NCBI GenBank assembly: GCA_046259385.1
Contig: JBJYWI010000201.1
Coordinates: forward strand, 1 to 17,347
Source: CAVWDI01 sp046259385
GTDB lineage: Bacteria > Chloroflexota > Anaerolineae > Anaerolineales > UBA4823
DNA: 17,347 nt
Direction: 5' to 3'
The translations under genes were made by a program, and so were the position numbers. The notes under the pieces are model-generated. The model had not been told where the DNA came from, made no database searches, and saw nothing but the letters and a program-made list of their open reading frames with translations. Positions within the stretch are counted from its first letter, which is position 1; every line of letters starts with the position of its first letter. This document shows positions 6,170-12,943 of this stretch, one piece after another.

Positions 6170-7078
6170 ATGAATCCCTTTATTGTGGGGGTACGGTTCC
6201 AGAAGGTTGGAAAGATATATCACTTCGATGCGAGCGGTTTCCAGGATTTGGAAATTGGGGATTTTGTTGTTGTAGAAACAAGCCGAGGTAGGGAACTGGG
6301 TGAAATTATTTCTATTGTGGATGACCAGAAATCTCAACGAGAAGGAAAATGGAAACCAATCGATCACAAAGCCACACCGCGTGATTTAGTTAGACAGCAG
6401 TTCTGGCAAAAGAAGGAAACTGAATCTCTGATATTGTGCAGGGAGAAGGTGTCGGAATTAAATCTCGAAAGTTTAAAGATTGTATCTGCAGAGTATTCTT
6501 ACGATGGTGGGCGAATTACCTTTCTCTATAATATTGGTTCTGACAACAAAGTTGACTTGAAGGATTTGCGAAAAGTGCTGAAACAAACATTCCCACACAC
6601 AAAAGTCGAACTGAGGCAAATTGGACCGCGGGATGTCGCTAAAGCAATAGGAGGATTTGGTGCTTGCGGTCTAGAAAAGCGATGTTGTTCATTGTTCCTT
6701 AGCGAATTCAGTCCGATTTCAATCCGGATGGCAAAAGAGCAGGGGGTTTCACTTGCGCCATCAGAAATTACCGGGATGTGCGGACGGCTGCGATGTTGTT
6801 TGATATATGAATATCAGCAGTATGTTCAAGCCAAGAAGAATCTACCGAAACGGAAAAAAAGAGTAATGACTCCTCTTGGTGAAGGTACAGTTGTGGATAT
6901 AGTTCCACTTAGTGAAGAGGTAATTATCGAGTTAGATACAGGCGGTCAACATCAATATCCAAACCATGATATTCAGCCTTTGGAAGAATTCAAGAATCTT
7001 CAGAGAAAAATAAACGAACCATGCGAAAATAATGATAATGGTTCGAAAAACTGTAAAAACCAATCGAATAGTAGATAA
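6170..7078 (+). CDS. PSP1-domain protein of the RicT/YaaT family
   Basis: A 302-residue protein opening with the family-typical VGVRFQKVGKIYHFD and containing the PSP1 domain at about residues 60-145. Six cysteines in two groups are conserved: GACGLEKRCC (Cys166, 172, 173) and GMCGRLRCC (Cys204, 209, 210). In Bacillus the RicT (YaaT) protein, with RicA and RicF, binds Fe-S clusters and affects RNase Y activity and developmental decisions. In other phyla the role is less clear. The C-terminal 25 residues or so are Asn/Lys-rich with two more cysteines (285 and 295) and look disordered. The gene begins 18 bases after mrp with only a weak GGTG as ribosome site, and lies 57 bases before korA, so it is inside the operon. 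Its presence there fits an Fe-S theme, though the link is inferred. Confidence 0.85.
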   Translation: MNPFIVGVRFQKVGKIYHFDASGFQDLEIGDFVVVETSRGRELGEIISIVDDQKSQREGKWKPIDHKATPRDLVRQQFWQKKETESLILCREKVSELNLESLKIVSAEYSYDGGRITFLYNIGSDNKVDLKDLRKVLKQTFPHTKVELRQIGPRDVAKAIGGFGACGLEKRCCSLFLSEFSPISIRMAKEQGVSLAPSEITGMCGRLRCCLIYEYQQYVQAKKNLPKRKKRVMTPLGEGTVVDIVPLSEEVIIELDTGGQHQYPNHDIQPLEEFKNLQRKINEPCENNDNGSKNCKNQSNSR

Positions 7079-7122
7079 AGCGACGAAGTTGAATATCTTA
7101 GTAGTGCAAAGTAATAAAATTC

Positions 7123-7127
7123 AGGAG
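7123..7127 (+). promoter_or_regulatory. Ribosome binding site of korA
   Basis: AGGAG, eight bases before ATG 7136, fixes the korA start and is among the best Shine-Dalgarno sites in the window. Confidence 0.7.
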
Positions 7128-7135
7128 CTGAGTTA

Positions 7136-8959
7136 ATGAAATCCACAACAGATCTGGAGTTGGACTCCCGAACCGGGATTGAATCAATAATAAATGATTT
7201 TTCGATCACAGTTGGAACAGTCAATGGTTCCGGAAGCCAGACATCGAATCTCACTTTATTAAGAGCATTATTCAAAATGGGAATCCCAGTTTCTGGCAAA
7301 AATCTCTTCCCTTCGAATATTCAAGGTCTCCCCACATGGTATACGATCCGTGTTTCCAAAGATGGATATCGGGCAAGAAAGGGTGAACACGAAATTGTGG
7401 TTGCCATGAACCCGGATACTTTTGAGCAAGATCTTGAGAGCTTAATTCCCAATGGGATTTTTCTGTACGCTGATCATATTAAAAAACCAATTGACCGAGA
7501 TGATGTGATTGTGTATACGATGCCCACAAAAAAAATCAGTCTAGATTCGGATGCACCCACAAAACTTCGAGATTACGTCGCGAATATGGTTTATGTAGGT
7601 GTACTCGCTCAATTATTAGGGATTGACCTGATTAAAATCAAAGAAGCCCTGGAGTTCCATTTCAAAGGTAAGACTAAGCCGATAGATTTAAACTACGAAG
7701 TAGTCAAGACGGCATTCAACTGGGCTGAGGAGAACATCGTTAAAAAGGACCCTTATAAGGTTCAAGAACTGGATATGACCAAAGACTATATTATGGCTGA
7801 TGGGAATACCGCCGCAGCACTTGGTTCAATATATGGCGGGGTCCAATTTGTATCCTGGTACCCAATCACACCTGCCACAAGCCTACCAGAAGCACTTCAG
7901 GAGTACCTCCCGAAACTCCGCAGAGATCCGGTTGATAATAATAAGAATACATTCGCTGTGTTACAGGCTGAAGACGAACTTGCCGCGATCGGAATGGCTA
8001 TTGGTGCTGGATGGGCAGGTTTAAGAGCCATGACGTCAACTTCAGGGCCTGGTATAAGTTTGATGGCTGAATTCGCTGGTCTGGCATATTTCGCTGAAGT
8101 GCCTGTTGTCATTTGGGATGTGCAGCGGGTTGGTCCCAGCACAGGTTTACCTACCAGAACTGCTCAGGGTGACCTGTTATTTGTTCATTTCTTGGGACAT
8201 GGAGATACGCAGCAAATCATTTTATTGCCGGGATCGGTTAATGAATGTTTTGAATTCGGCTGGAAAGCATTCGACATTGCAGAACAGCTGCAAAGCCCGG
8301 TTTTTGTTCTTTCCGATCTGGATTTTGGAATGAATCAATGGATGGTCAAACCATTCAAATATCCAGAAGAGTCAATGAAAAGAGGCAAGGTGCTTTGGGA
8401 AGATGCGCTTGAGAAACTAAATGGAAATTGGGCAAGGTATAAGGATACCGATGGCGATGGGATAACTTATCGCACTGTTCCGGGAAATCGACATCCCCAT
8501 GCAGCATATTTTGCACGCGGAACAGGACATGATGAAAATGCCCGATATACTGAAAACCCTGAAAAATGGTTGGAATTAATGGAGCGTTTGAAAAGAAAAT
8601 TCATTACAGCGCGCACTTACGTTCCCGAACCTGTACTTGAAAAGATCAACGGTTCCGAAATTGGAATAGTCGGTTTTGGTTCTACTGAACCGGCGATTAA
8701 TGAGGCTCGAGATCGGTTAATTAAAAGAGGCATGCTAACTGATTTTATGCGGATTCGATCAATTCCATTTAATGATGCAGTCGGGGATTTTCTAGAAAAA
8801 TATCGCGAGATTTACGTAATCGAGATGAATCGTGATGGGCAATTACATAAATTGCTTGCTATGGAATACCCGGAATATGGAACGAGATTGAAATCAATTG
8901 CATATTTAGATGGTCTTCCATTTACAGCCAATTTTGTAAATGATGCCATTTTTTATTAG
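7136..8959 (+). CDS. korA: 2-oxoacid:ferredoxin oxidoreductase, fused gamma-alpha subunit (KorA type)
   Basis: A 607-residue subunit of a CoA-dependent 2-oxoacid:ferredoxin oxidoreductase. Residues about 20-200 are the gamma domain (glycine-rich start TVNGSGSQTSN, then LLRALFKMGIPVSGKNLFPS). Residues about 215-607 are the alpha (pyrimidine-binding, then transketolase C-like) domains. Landmarks are YPITPAT at 242-248, TSTSGPGISLMAEFAGLA at 300-317, and the substrate loop RVGPSTGLPTRTAQGD at 331-346. The gamma-alpha fusion of about 600 aa is the usual form of the two-subunit KorAB class. The substrate is most likely 2-oxoglutarate, giving succinyl-CoA, CO2 and reduced ferredoxin; other 2-oxoacids cannot be excluded from sequence alone. 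No delta (ferredoxin-like) subunit gene is present. korB follows after 15 bases. Confidence 0.93.
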   Translation: MKSTTDLELDSRTGIESIINDFSITVGTVNGSGSQTSNLTLLRALFKMGIPVSGKNLFPSNIQGLPTWYTIRVSKDGYRARKGEHEIVVAMNPDTFEQDLESLIPNGIFLYADHIKKPIDRDDVIVYTMPTKKISLDSDAPTKLRDYVANMVYVGVLAQLLGIDLIKIKEALEFHFKGKTKPIDLNYEVVKTAFNWAEENIVKKDPYKVQELDMTKDYIMADGNTAAALGSIYGGVQFVSWYPITPATSLPEALQEYLPKLRRDPVDNNKNTFAVLQAEDELAAIGMAIGAGWAGLRAMTSTSGPGISLMAEFAGLAYFAEVPVVIWDVQRVGPSTGLPTRTAQGDLLFVHFLGHGDTQQIILLPGSVNECFEFGWKAFDIAEQLQSPVFVLSDLDFGMNQWMVKPFKYPEESMKRGKVLWEDALEKLNGNWARYKDTDGDGITYRTVPGNRHPHAAYFARGTGHDENARYTENPEKWLELMERLKRKFITARTYVPEPVLEKINGSEIGIVGFGSTEPAINEARDRLIKRGMLTDFMRIRSIPFNDAVGDFLEKYREIYVIEMNRDGQLHKLLAMEYPEYGTRLKSIAYLDGLPFTANFVNDAIFY

Positions 8960-8974
8960 AGAGGCAAGTTAGAT

Positions 8975-10018
8975 ATGGTTGATCAAACAATTACCCAGGC
9001 AAAAAATCTAAATTTAGCGGGATTGCAAAAATCAGATTACAGAGGAAATCCCACAACATTATGTCAGGGTTGCGGGCATAATTCCATTTCTAGCCAGATC
9101 ATCGCGGCATGTTATGAAATGGGAATAGTCCCTGAGGATATCGTTAAGTTCAGTGGAATTGGTTGTTCGAGCAAGAGTCCAACCTATTTTTTGAGTCGTT
9201 CATTTGGATTTAATAGTCTGCATGGAAGGATGCCATCGTTAGCAACTGGAGCGATGTTTGGAGACCATACGCTCAAAGGTATTGGTGTAAGTGGAGATGG
9301 TGATACAGCCAGTATTGGTATGGGGCAATTCAAACATGCATTAAGAAGGAACTTGCGATTTGTCTATATAGTGGAAAATAACGGTGTTTATGGTTTGACT
9401 AAGGGTCAATTTTCAGCAACAGCAGAAGAGGGATTGGTATTAAAAAGCCAGGGTGAGAACCCTTATATGCCTGTTGATATTGCATGGGAAGCGTTGGTTG
9501 GTCATGCCACATTTGTTGCTAGATCTTTTGCTGGAGATCCAAAACAGGTCAAGGAATTGATTAAGGCTGCTTTGCATCATAATGGAATTGCGATATTGGA
9601 CATAATCAGCCCTTGCGTCACATTCAACAACACTGATACTGCTGTACATTCTTATGCCTGGGGTCGTGAACATGAGGTCGCCTTGCACGAATTAGCATTT
9701 GTCCCTCCAGCAGAGGAAATTATGATTGAATATGATTATGGCGAAGCAGCAGAGGTCACAATGCATGATGGATCAAAAGTAATCCTTCGAAAACTTGACC
9801 GAGATTATGATCCAACAGACAGAACTGAAGCAATGAGAGTACTCGAAGAGGCAAATCGATTTAAGTGCTTGATAACTGGTTTGATTTACATTGACCAGGA
9901 TCAGCCACCGTTAGCAGATTTATATAATCTCTCTGATACCGCTTTAAATCGGTTGACGGAAAAACAGCTCCGTCCCGCAAAAGAAACAATTGATGAAATC
10001 AATCAGTTGATGTTCTAA
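8975..10018 (+). CDS. korB: 2-oxoacid:ferredoxin oxidoreductase, beta subunit (KorB type)
   Basis: The 347-residue beta subunit binds thiamine diphosphate and one [4Fe-4S] cluster. Cluster ligands are Cys30 and Cys33 (LCQGCGHN), Cys64 (GIGCSSKS) and Cys214 (ISPCVTFNN); the spacing matches the Sulfolobus enzyme (12, 15, 46, 197) to within one residue. The thiamine diphosphate motif runs from GDGDTASIG (107-115) to VENNGVYGLTKGQ (133-145). Electrons leave through this cluster to ferredoxin. GAGG at 8961-8964 lies ten bases upstream of the ATG. It is the last gene of the operon, followed by a hairpin. With KorA it gives a complete two-subunit enzyme. Its co-location with NuoB-CD-I suggests that the ferredoxin it reduces may feed complex I. 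Confidence 0.94.
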   Translation: MVDQTITQAKNLNLAGLQKSDYRGNPTTLCQGCGHNSISSQIIAACYEMGIVPEDIVKFSGIGCSSKSPTYFLSRSFGFNSLHGRMPSLATGAMFGDHTLKGIGVSGDGDTASIGMGQFKHALRRNLRFVYIVENNGVYGLTKGQFSATAEEGLVLKSQGENPYMPVDIAWEALVGHATFVARSFAGDPKQVKELIKAALHHNGIAILDIISPCVTFNNTDTAVHSYAWGREHEVALHELAFVPPAEEIMIEYDYGEAAEVTMHDGSKVILRKLDRDYDPTDRTEAMRVLEEANRFKCLITGLIYIDQDQPPLADLYNLSDTALNRLTEKQLRPAKETIDEINQLMF

Positions 10019-10021
10019 TAT

Positions 10022-10047
10022 ATTTACACCAATTCTGGTGTGTAAAT
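10022..10047 (+). terminator. Hairpin just after korB, probable operon end
   Basis: An imperfect hairpin starts four bases after the korB stop codon: ATTTACACCA, loop ATTC, TGGTGTGTAAAT, ten base pairs with a two-base GT bulge. There is no immediate T-run, but T-rich sequence (ATTTTCAATTTTT) follows about 13-25 bases later. It may act as a weak terminator or as a 3'-end stabiliser. Confidence 0.45.
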
Positions 10048-10101
10048 AATATCAATAGAATTTTCAATTTTTAGTAATCATTGTGTTAGACTTTGGGGTG
10101 T

Positions 10102-10138
10102 GTTTGATAATTTCAAACGAAATCTGCGGGAATTTCGT
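10102..10138. repeat. Two overlapping inverted repeats in the korB-mreB gap
   Basis: GTTTGA-N5-TCAAAC (10102-10107 and 10113-10118) overlaps ACGAAAT-N8-ATTTCGT (10117-10123 and 10132-10138). The two share bases 10117-10118, so in RNA only one full stem could form at a time. Both are perfect but short, and no function is evident. Confidence 0.35.
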
Positions 10139-10310
10139 GTTGAACAAGAACTGATTGGATATTTTGGGAAGATTTTCCATTAATAGGGTGGATTTTAATA
10201 ATTAGATACGCTAGATTTAACAAAGTTATAAATAAAACAATCCTATTTGGACATTATAATTTCTGCGCTAATTGCACTAAAAAGTACAAATCTCTATAAA
10301 AGTGGTTCGA

Positions 10311-10319
10311 TGATATAAT
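10311..10319 (+). promoter_or_regulatory. Extended -10 promoter for the mre operon
   Basis: TGATATAAT is an extended -10 (TG-N-TATAAT). There is no good -35 at the normal distance, as often happens with extended -10 sites. Transcription would start near 10326, about 96 bases before mreB. A weaker pair, TTGCAC at 10272-10277 and TATAAA at 10295-10300 (17-base spacer), lies just upstream, and another TATAAT is at 10255-10260. Confidence 0.5.
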
Positions 10320-10410
10320 CCCAAAGATTTAAAGATTTGAGTGGGTCAACACCATTAACCATTTTTGGGGAAACGAAAAAAAAGACTTATGTAATTTACC
10401 GCCACCGCTG

Positions 10411-10416
10411 AGGAGG
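10411..10416 (+). promoter_or_regulatory. Consensus ribosome binding site fixing the mreB TTG start
   Basis: A full AGGAGG lies five bases before TTG 10422. No ATG or GTG alternative is nearby, and the TTG start gives the expected MreB N-terminus, so the TTG is well supported. Confidence 0.8.
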
Positions 10417-10421
10417 CGAGG

Positions 10422-11489
10422 TTGGCTTTTAATCCATTAAACTGGCTTCTAGGTTTCTTTTCGCTCGACATAGGAATTGACCTGGGTACTGCAAATACTA
10501 TGGTAAATGTTCGCGGTAAAGGAATAACTATCAGTGAACCATCCTGGGTCGCCATAGAAAAGAAATCACGACAACCCTTGGCGATTGGAGCTGAGGCAAA
10601 GGAGATGGTTGGTCGAACACCAGCAAATGTAATCGCAATCCGCCCATTACGGGATGGTGTTATTTCTGAATTCGAAATTACTGAAGCGATGCTGGAATAT
10701 TTTATAGGGAAGGCTCATGAACAAAGTATTGTCCCGGTTCCGCGCCCAAGAGTGGTTGTAGGTATTCCTTCTGGAGTGACAGAGGTAGAAAAAAGGGCGG
10801 TGTATGACGCGACAATGTCCGCAGGTGCAAGGGAGGTTGGTTTAATCGAAGAGCCGGTAGCGGCAGCACTGGGTGCCGGACTACCGATATCAGATGTACG
10901 AGGAAGTATGATTGTTGATATAGGTGGTGGGACGTCAGAGGTCGCGGTGATGTCGATGGGTGGGGTTGTCATTTCCCGCTCTTTGCGGGTTGCGGGCGAT
11001 GAAATGGATGTCGATATCGTTCAGTACATGCGTAATAAATACAACCTCCTTATTGGTGAACGAATGGCTGAATATGCAAAAATTAATATTGGTTCTGCAT
11101 ATCACTTACCAGAAGAAAAGACTATGCTGTTGCGCGGACGTAACTTGGTCACCGGTTTGCCGGAGGCTGTTGAAGTTTCATCTGTGGAAATCCGGGAGGC
11201 GATATCCGGTTCTGTACAGACGATTATCGATACCATTAAAGACGCATTAGATGAAGTACCCCCGGAAATTATCGCTGACCTAATGGATATTGGGATTTGC
11301 TTGGCAGGGGGAGGTTCTCAATTACAGGCTTTGGATAAAAGATTAATGGACGAATTTCGTATAAGAGTCTGGGTTGCGGAGGATCCAATGAGCTGCGTAG
11401 CTCGTGGAGCCGGTTTGATCTTGGAAGAATACGATACTTTAAGACATTTCCTGGTAGGGTTAGAACGTGGTAGTACAAGGCATGAATGA
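10422..11489 (+). CDS. mreB: Rod shape-determining protein MreB (bacterial actin)
   Basis: A 355-residue actin-like ATPase that polymerises under the membrane and directs lateral wall synthesis. The first phosphate loop is DIGIDLGTANTMV (about 16-28), the second is IVDIGGGTSEVAVMS (about 164-178), and the adenosine motif is GICLAGGGSQLQALD in the C-terminal third. The family's IEEPVAAALGAGLPI stretch is present. The hydrophobic N-terminus (NPLNWLLGFFS) resembles the amphipathic helix used for membrane binding. Length is typical (330-350 aa). It starts at TTG after a strong AGGAGG and leads mreC, mreD, mrdA and rodA. The stop overlaps the mreC start by ATGA. Confidence 0.96.
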   Translation: MAFNPLNWLLGFFSLDIGIDLGTANTMVNVRGKGITISEPSWVAIEKKSRQPLAIGAEAKEMVGRTPANVIAIRPLRDGVISEFEITEAMLEYFIGKAHEQSIVPVPRPRVVVGIPSGVTEVEKRAVYDATMSAGAREVGLIEEPVAAALGAGLPISDVRGSMIVDIGGGTSEVAVMSMGGVVISRSLRVAGDEMDVDIVQYMRNKYNLLIGERMAEYAKINIGSAYHLPEEKTMLLRGRNLVTGLPEAVEVSSVEIREAISGSVQTIIDTIKDALDEVPPEIIADLMDIGICLAGGGSQLQALDKRLMDEFRIRVWVAEDPMSCVARGAGLILEEYDTLRHFLVGLERGSTRHE

Positions 11490-12337
11490 TGAATACGTCC
11501 CCAGCCAGATCGCTGCAAACCATCATTTTATCCTTGTTAGTAGTTGGACTGATCGCTTTAGCGTTAGGAGGTTATTTATCTCCTGTAACAAGACTTGTGG
11601 TAAACCCAATTGTAAGCGCTCAGACCTATTTGGCTATCCGATTTCAGGCTGTCCAGAATATAATTAACTCACCTCAAGATCTGGCGAGATTGAGACAACG
11701 AAACGCTGATCTGGAGGTAGAAGTTTCACGGATGCAAGCAGAAATTATTCAATTAAAGCAACAATTAGCTGAAACACAAGTTTTGTCTGCTTTAGTAGAT
11801 TTTGCCCGAGTTCAACCTGAGAACCGCTATCTTGCTGGAACGGTAATCGGAAGAGATCCCAGCCCCTTTGCCCAGTATGTGATTATCAATCGCGGCTCTG
11901 ATGATGGCTTGAGACGAGGAATGCCGGTTGTGACGCAGCAGGGTTTGGTTGGTAGAATCGCAGCTGTTACTTCAGGCGCTGCTAGAGTCCAATTGATCAC
12001 TGACCCAGCATCATCTATTAATGTTCGGTTGGAGCCTTCTCGAGCGCAGGCGGTGGTGCTTGGGAATGTTTCTGGTGAGCTTTCTCTGGAGATGATCCCT
12101 CAATCTGCGGAGGTACAGGCTGGAGATCTAATACTTACTTCAGGATTGGGAGGGAATTATCCCTCAAATATTTTTATAGGTCAGGTCACAGGTGTTCGTA
12201 GAATCGAAACTGATCTATTCCAAAGTGCGTCAATCCAACCAATCGTTGATTTTAATAAACTCGAAATAGTATTAATTATCACCAATTTCAGACCGGTTGA
12301 TATTGCCCCCCTTGTGCCTGAACAAGAAACTCCCTGA
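11486..12337 (+). CDS. mreC: Rod shape-determining protein MreC
   Basis: A 283-residue bitopic membrane protein that links MreB to the wall-synthesis enzymes and activates PBP2. It has one membrane segment at about residues 11-30 (TIILSLLVVGLIALALGGYL). A coiled coil at about 64-100 (DLARLRQRNADLEVEVSRMQ and on) mediates dimerisation. The beta-rich MreC fold follows, with INRGSDDGLRRGMPVVTQQG (134-153) and GDLILTSGLGGNYPSNIFIG (213-232) as family landmarks. The start overlaps the mreB stop (ATGA) with AAGG nearby; a second ATG is the next codon. The C-terminus ends in a short Pro-rich tail and lacks long extensions. mreD follows after 70 bases. Confidence 0.93.
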   Translation: MMNTSPARSLQTIILSLLVVGLIALALGGYLSPVTRLVVNPIVSAQTYLAIRFQAVQNIINSPQDLARLRQRNADLEVEVSRMQAEIIQLKQQLAETQVLSALVDFARVQPENRYLAGTVIGRDPSPFAQYVIINRGSDDGLRRGMPVVTQQGLVGRIAAVTSGAARVQLITDPASSINVRLEPSRAQAVVLGNVSGELSLEMIPQSAEVQAGDLILTSGLGGNYPSNIFIGQVTGVRRIETDLFQSASIQPIVDFNKLEIVLIITNFRPVDIAPLVPEQETP

Positions 12338-12407
12338 TCTTTTTTTGTGTGTAGAAGGTTTTATTGCGGTTAAATTTAGTGAATAAGTTTCTTTCCACTT
12401 AGTTATT

Positions 12408-12908
12408 ATGTCTATCTGGATTTCTATACCAATTCTCGGCTCTCTTTTGATATTGCAAACAGTGATTCTTTCTAGGATTACGCTGCTGCATGGAAGCGCG
12501 GATTTAATTATGCTTGCTGTTATTTCATGGGCATTACAAAAGCGAGTAAAAACTGCATGGTTTTGGGCGATCATAGGTGGTTTGTTGGTGGGTGTTGTTT
12601 CAGCAGTGCCATTCTTTATTCCAGTCTTGGGTTTTTTAATGATCATTGCGATTGCCGCGGTTTTAAGACAACGCGTATGGCAGGTACCCATTCTTGCTAT
12701 GTTTGTTACCACTTTTATTGGAACCCTTGTAGTCCAGATAATTTCAGCAATTGCCTTGAACATCAGCGGCACTCCATTGGAAATATTTGATGTTCTCTTT
12801 TTGATCACCCTTCCAAGTTTGTTGTTAAACTTATTGTTAGCTGCGCCAATTTATTTTCTTTTTGGGGATTTGGCTAAGTGGTTGTACCCAGGGGAACTGA
12901 CAACATAA
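12408..12908 (+). CDS. mreD: Rod shape-determining protein MreD
   Basis: A 166-residue integral membrane protein with about five or six hydrophobic segments (roughly 5-22, 27-42, 49-65, 67-85, 93-120 and 130-152). Primary sequence is weakly conserved in MreD, so the call rests on length, topology and position between mreC and the PBP2 gene. Features such as the early LHGSADLIML segment and the final PIYFLFGDLAKWLYP agree with the family. No clear Shine-Dalgarno sequence precedes ATG 12408; an in-frame stop 24 bases upstream (12384-12386) leaves no other standard start nearby. Translation may rely on coupling or on weak initiation. Confidence 0.85.
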   Translation: MSIWISIPILGSLLILQTVILSRITLLHGSADLIMLAVISWALQKRVKTAWFWAIIGGLLVGVVSAVPFFIPVLGFLMIIAIAAVLRQRVWQVPILAMFVTTFIGTLVVQIISAIALNISGTPLEIFDVLFLITLPSLLLNLLLAAPIYFLFGDLAKWLYPGELTT

Positions 12909-12943
12909 AAATTCACCAAGAGAGAAACTATGGATATTAGTAG

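Larger units (their letters stand above)
10019..10421. other. 403-base intergenic region between the kor and mre operons
   Basis: This stretch holds the post-korB hairpin, the overlapping inverted repeats and the mreB promoter, listed separately. I find no convincing coding sequence (the longest start-to-stop runs are under 25 codons), no tRNA and no known RNA element. It is A/T-rich and separates two functionally distinct operons. Confidence 0.6.

Noticed and set aside
10300..10325. GGTTCGA (10304-10310) as a tRNA T-arm
   Set aside because: The following bases do not form the T stem, and no D-arm, anticodon arm or acceptor pairing is found around it.
12272..12808. Long minus-strand open frame (178 codons) opposite mreC/mreD
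   Set aside because: It lies antisense to clear MreC and MreD coding sequence, and its product is a low-complexity Lys/Thr/Ile-rich string with no family resemblance. It is a mirror effect of hydrophobic codons on the plus strand.
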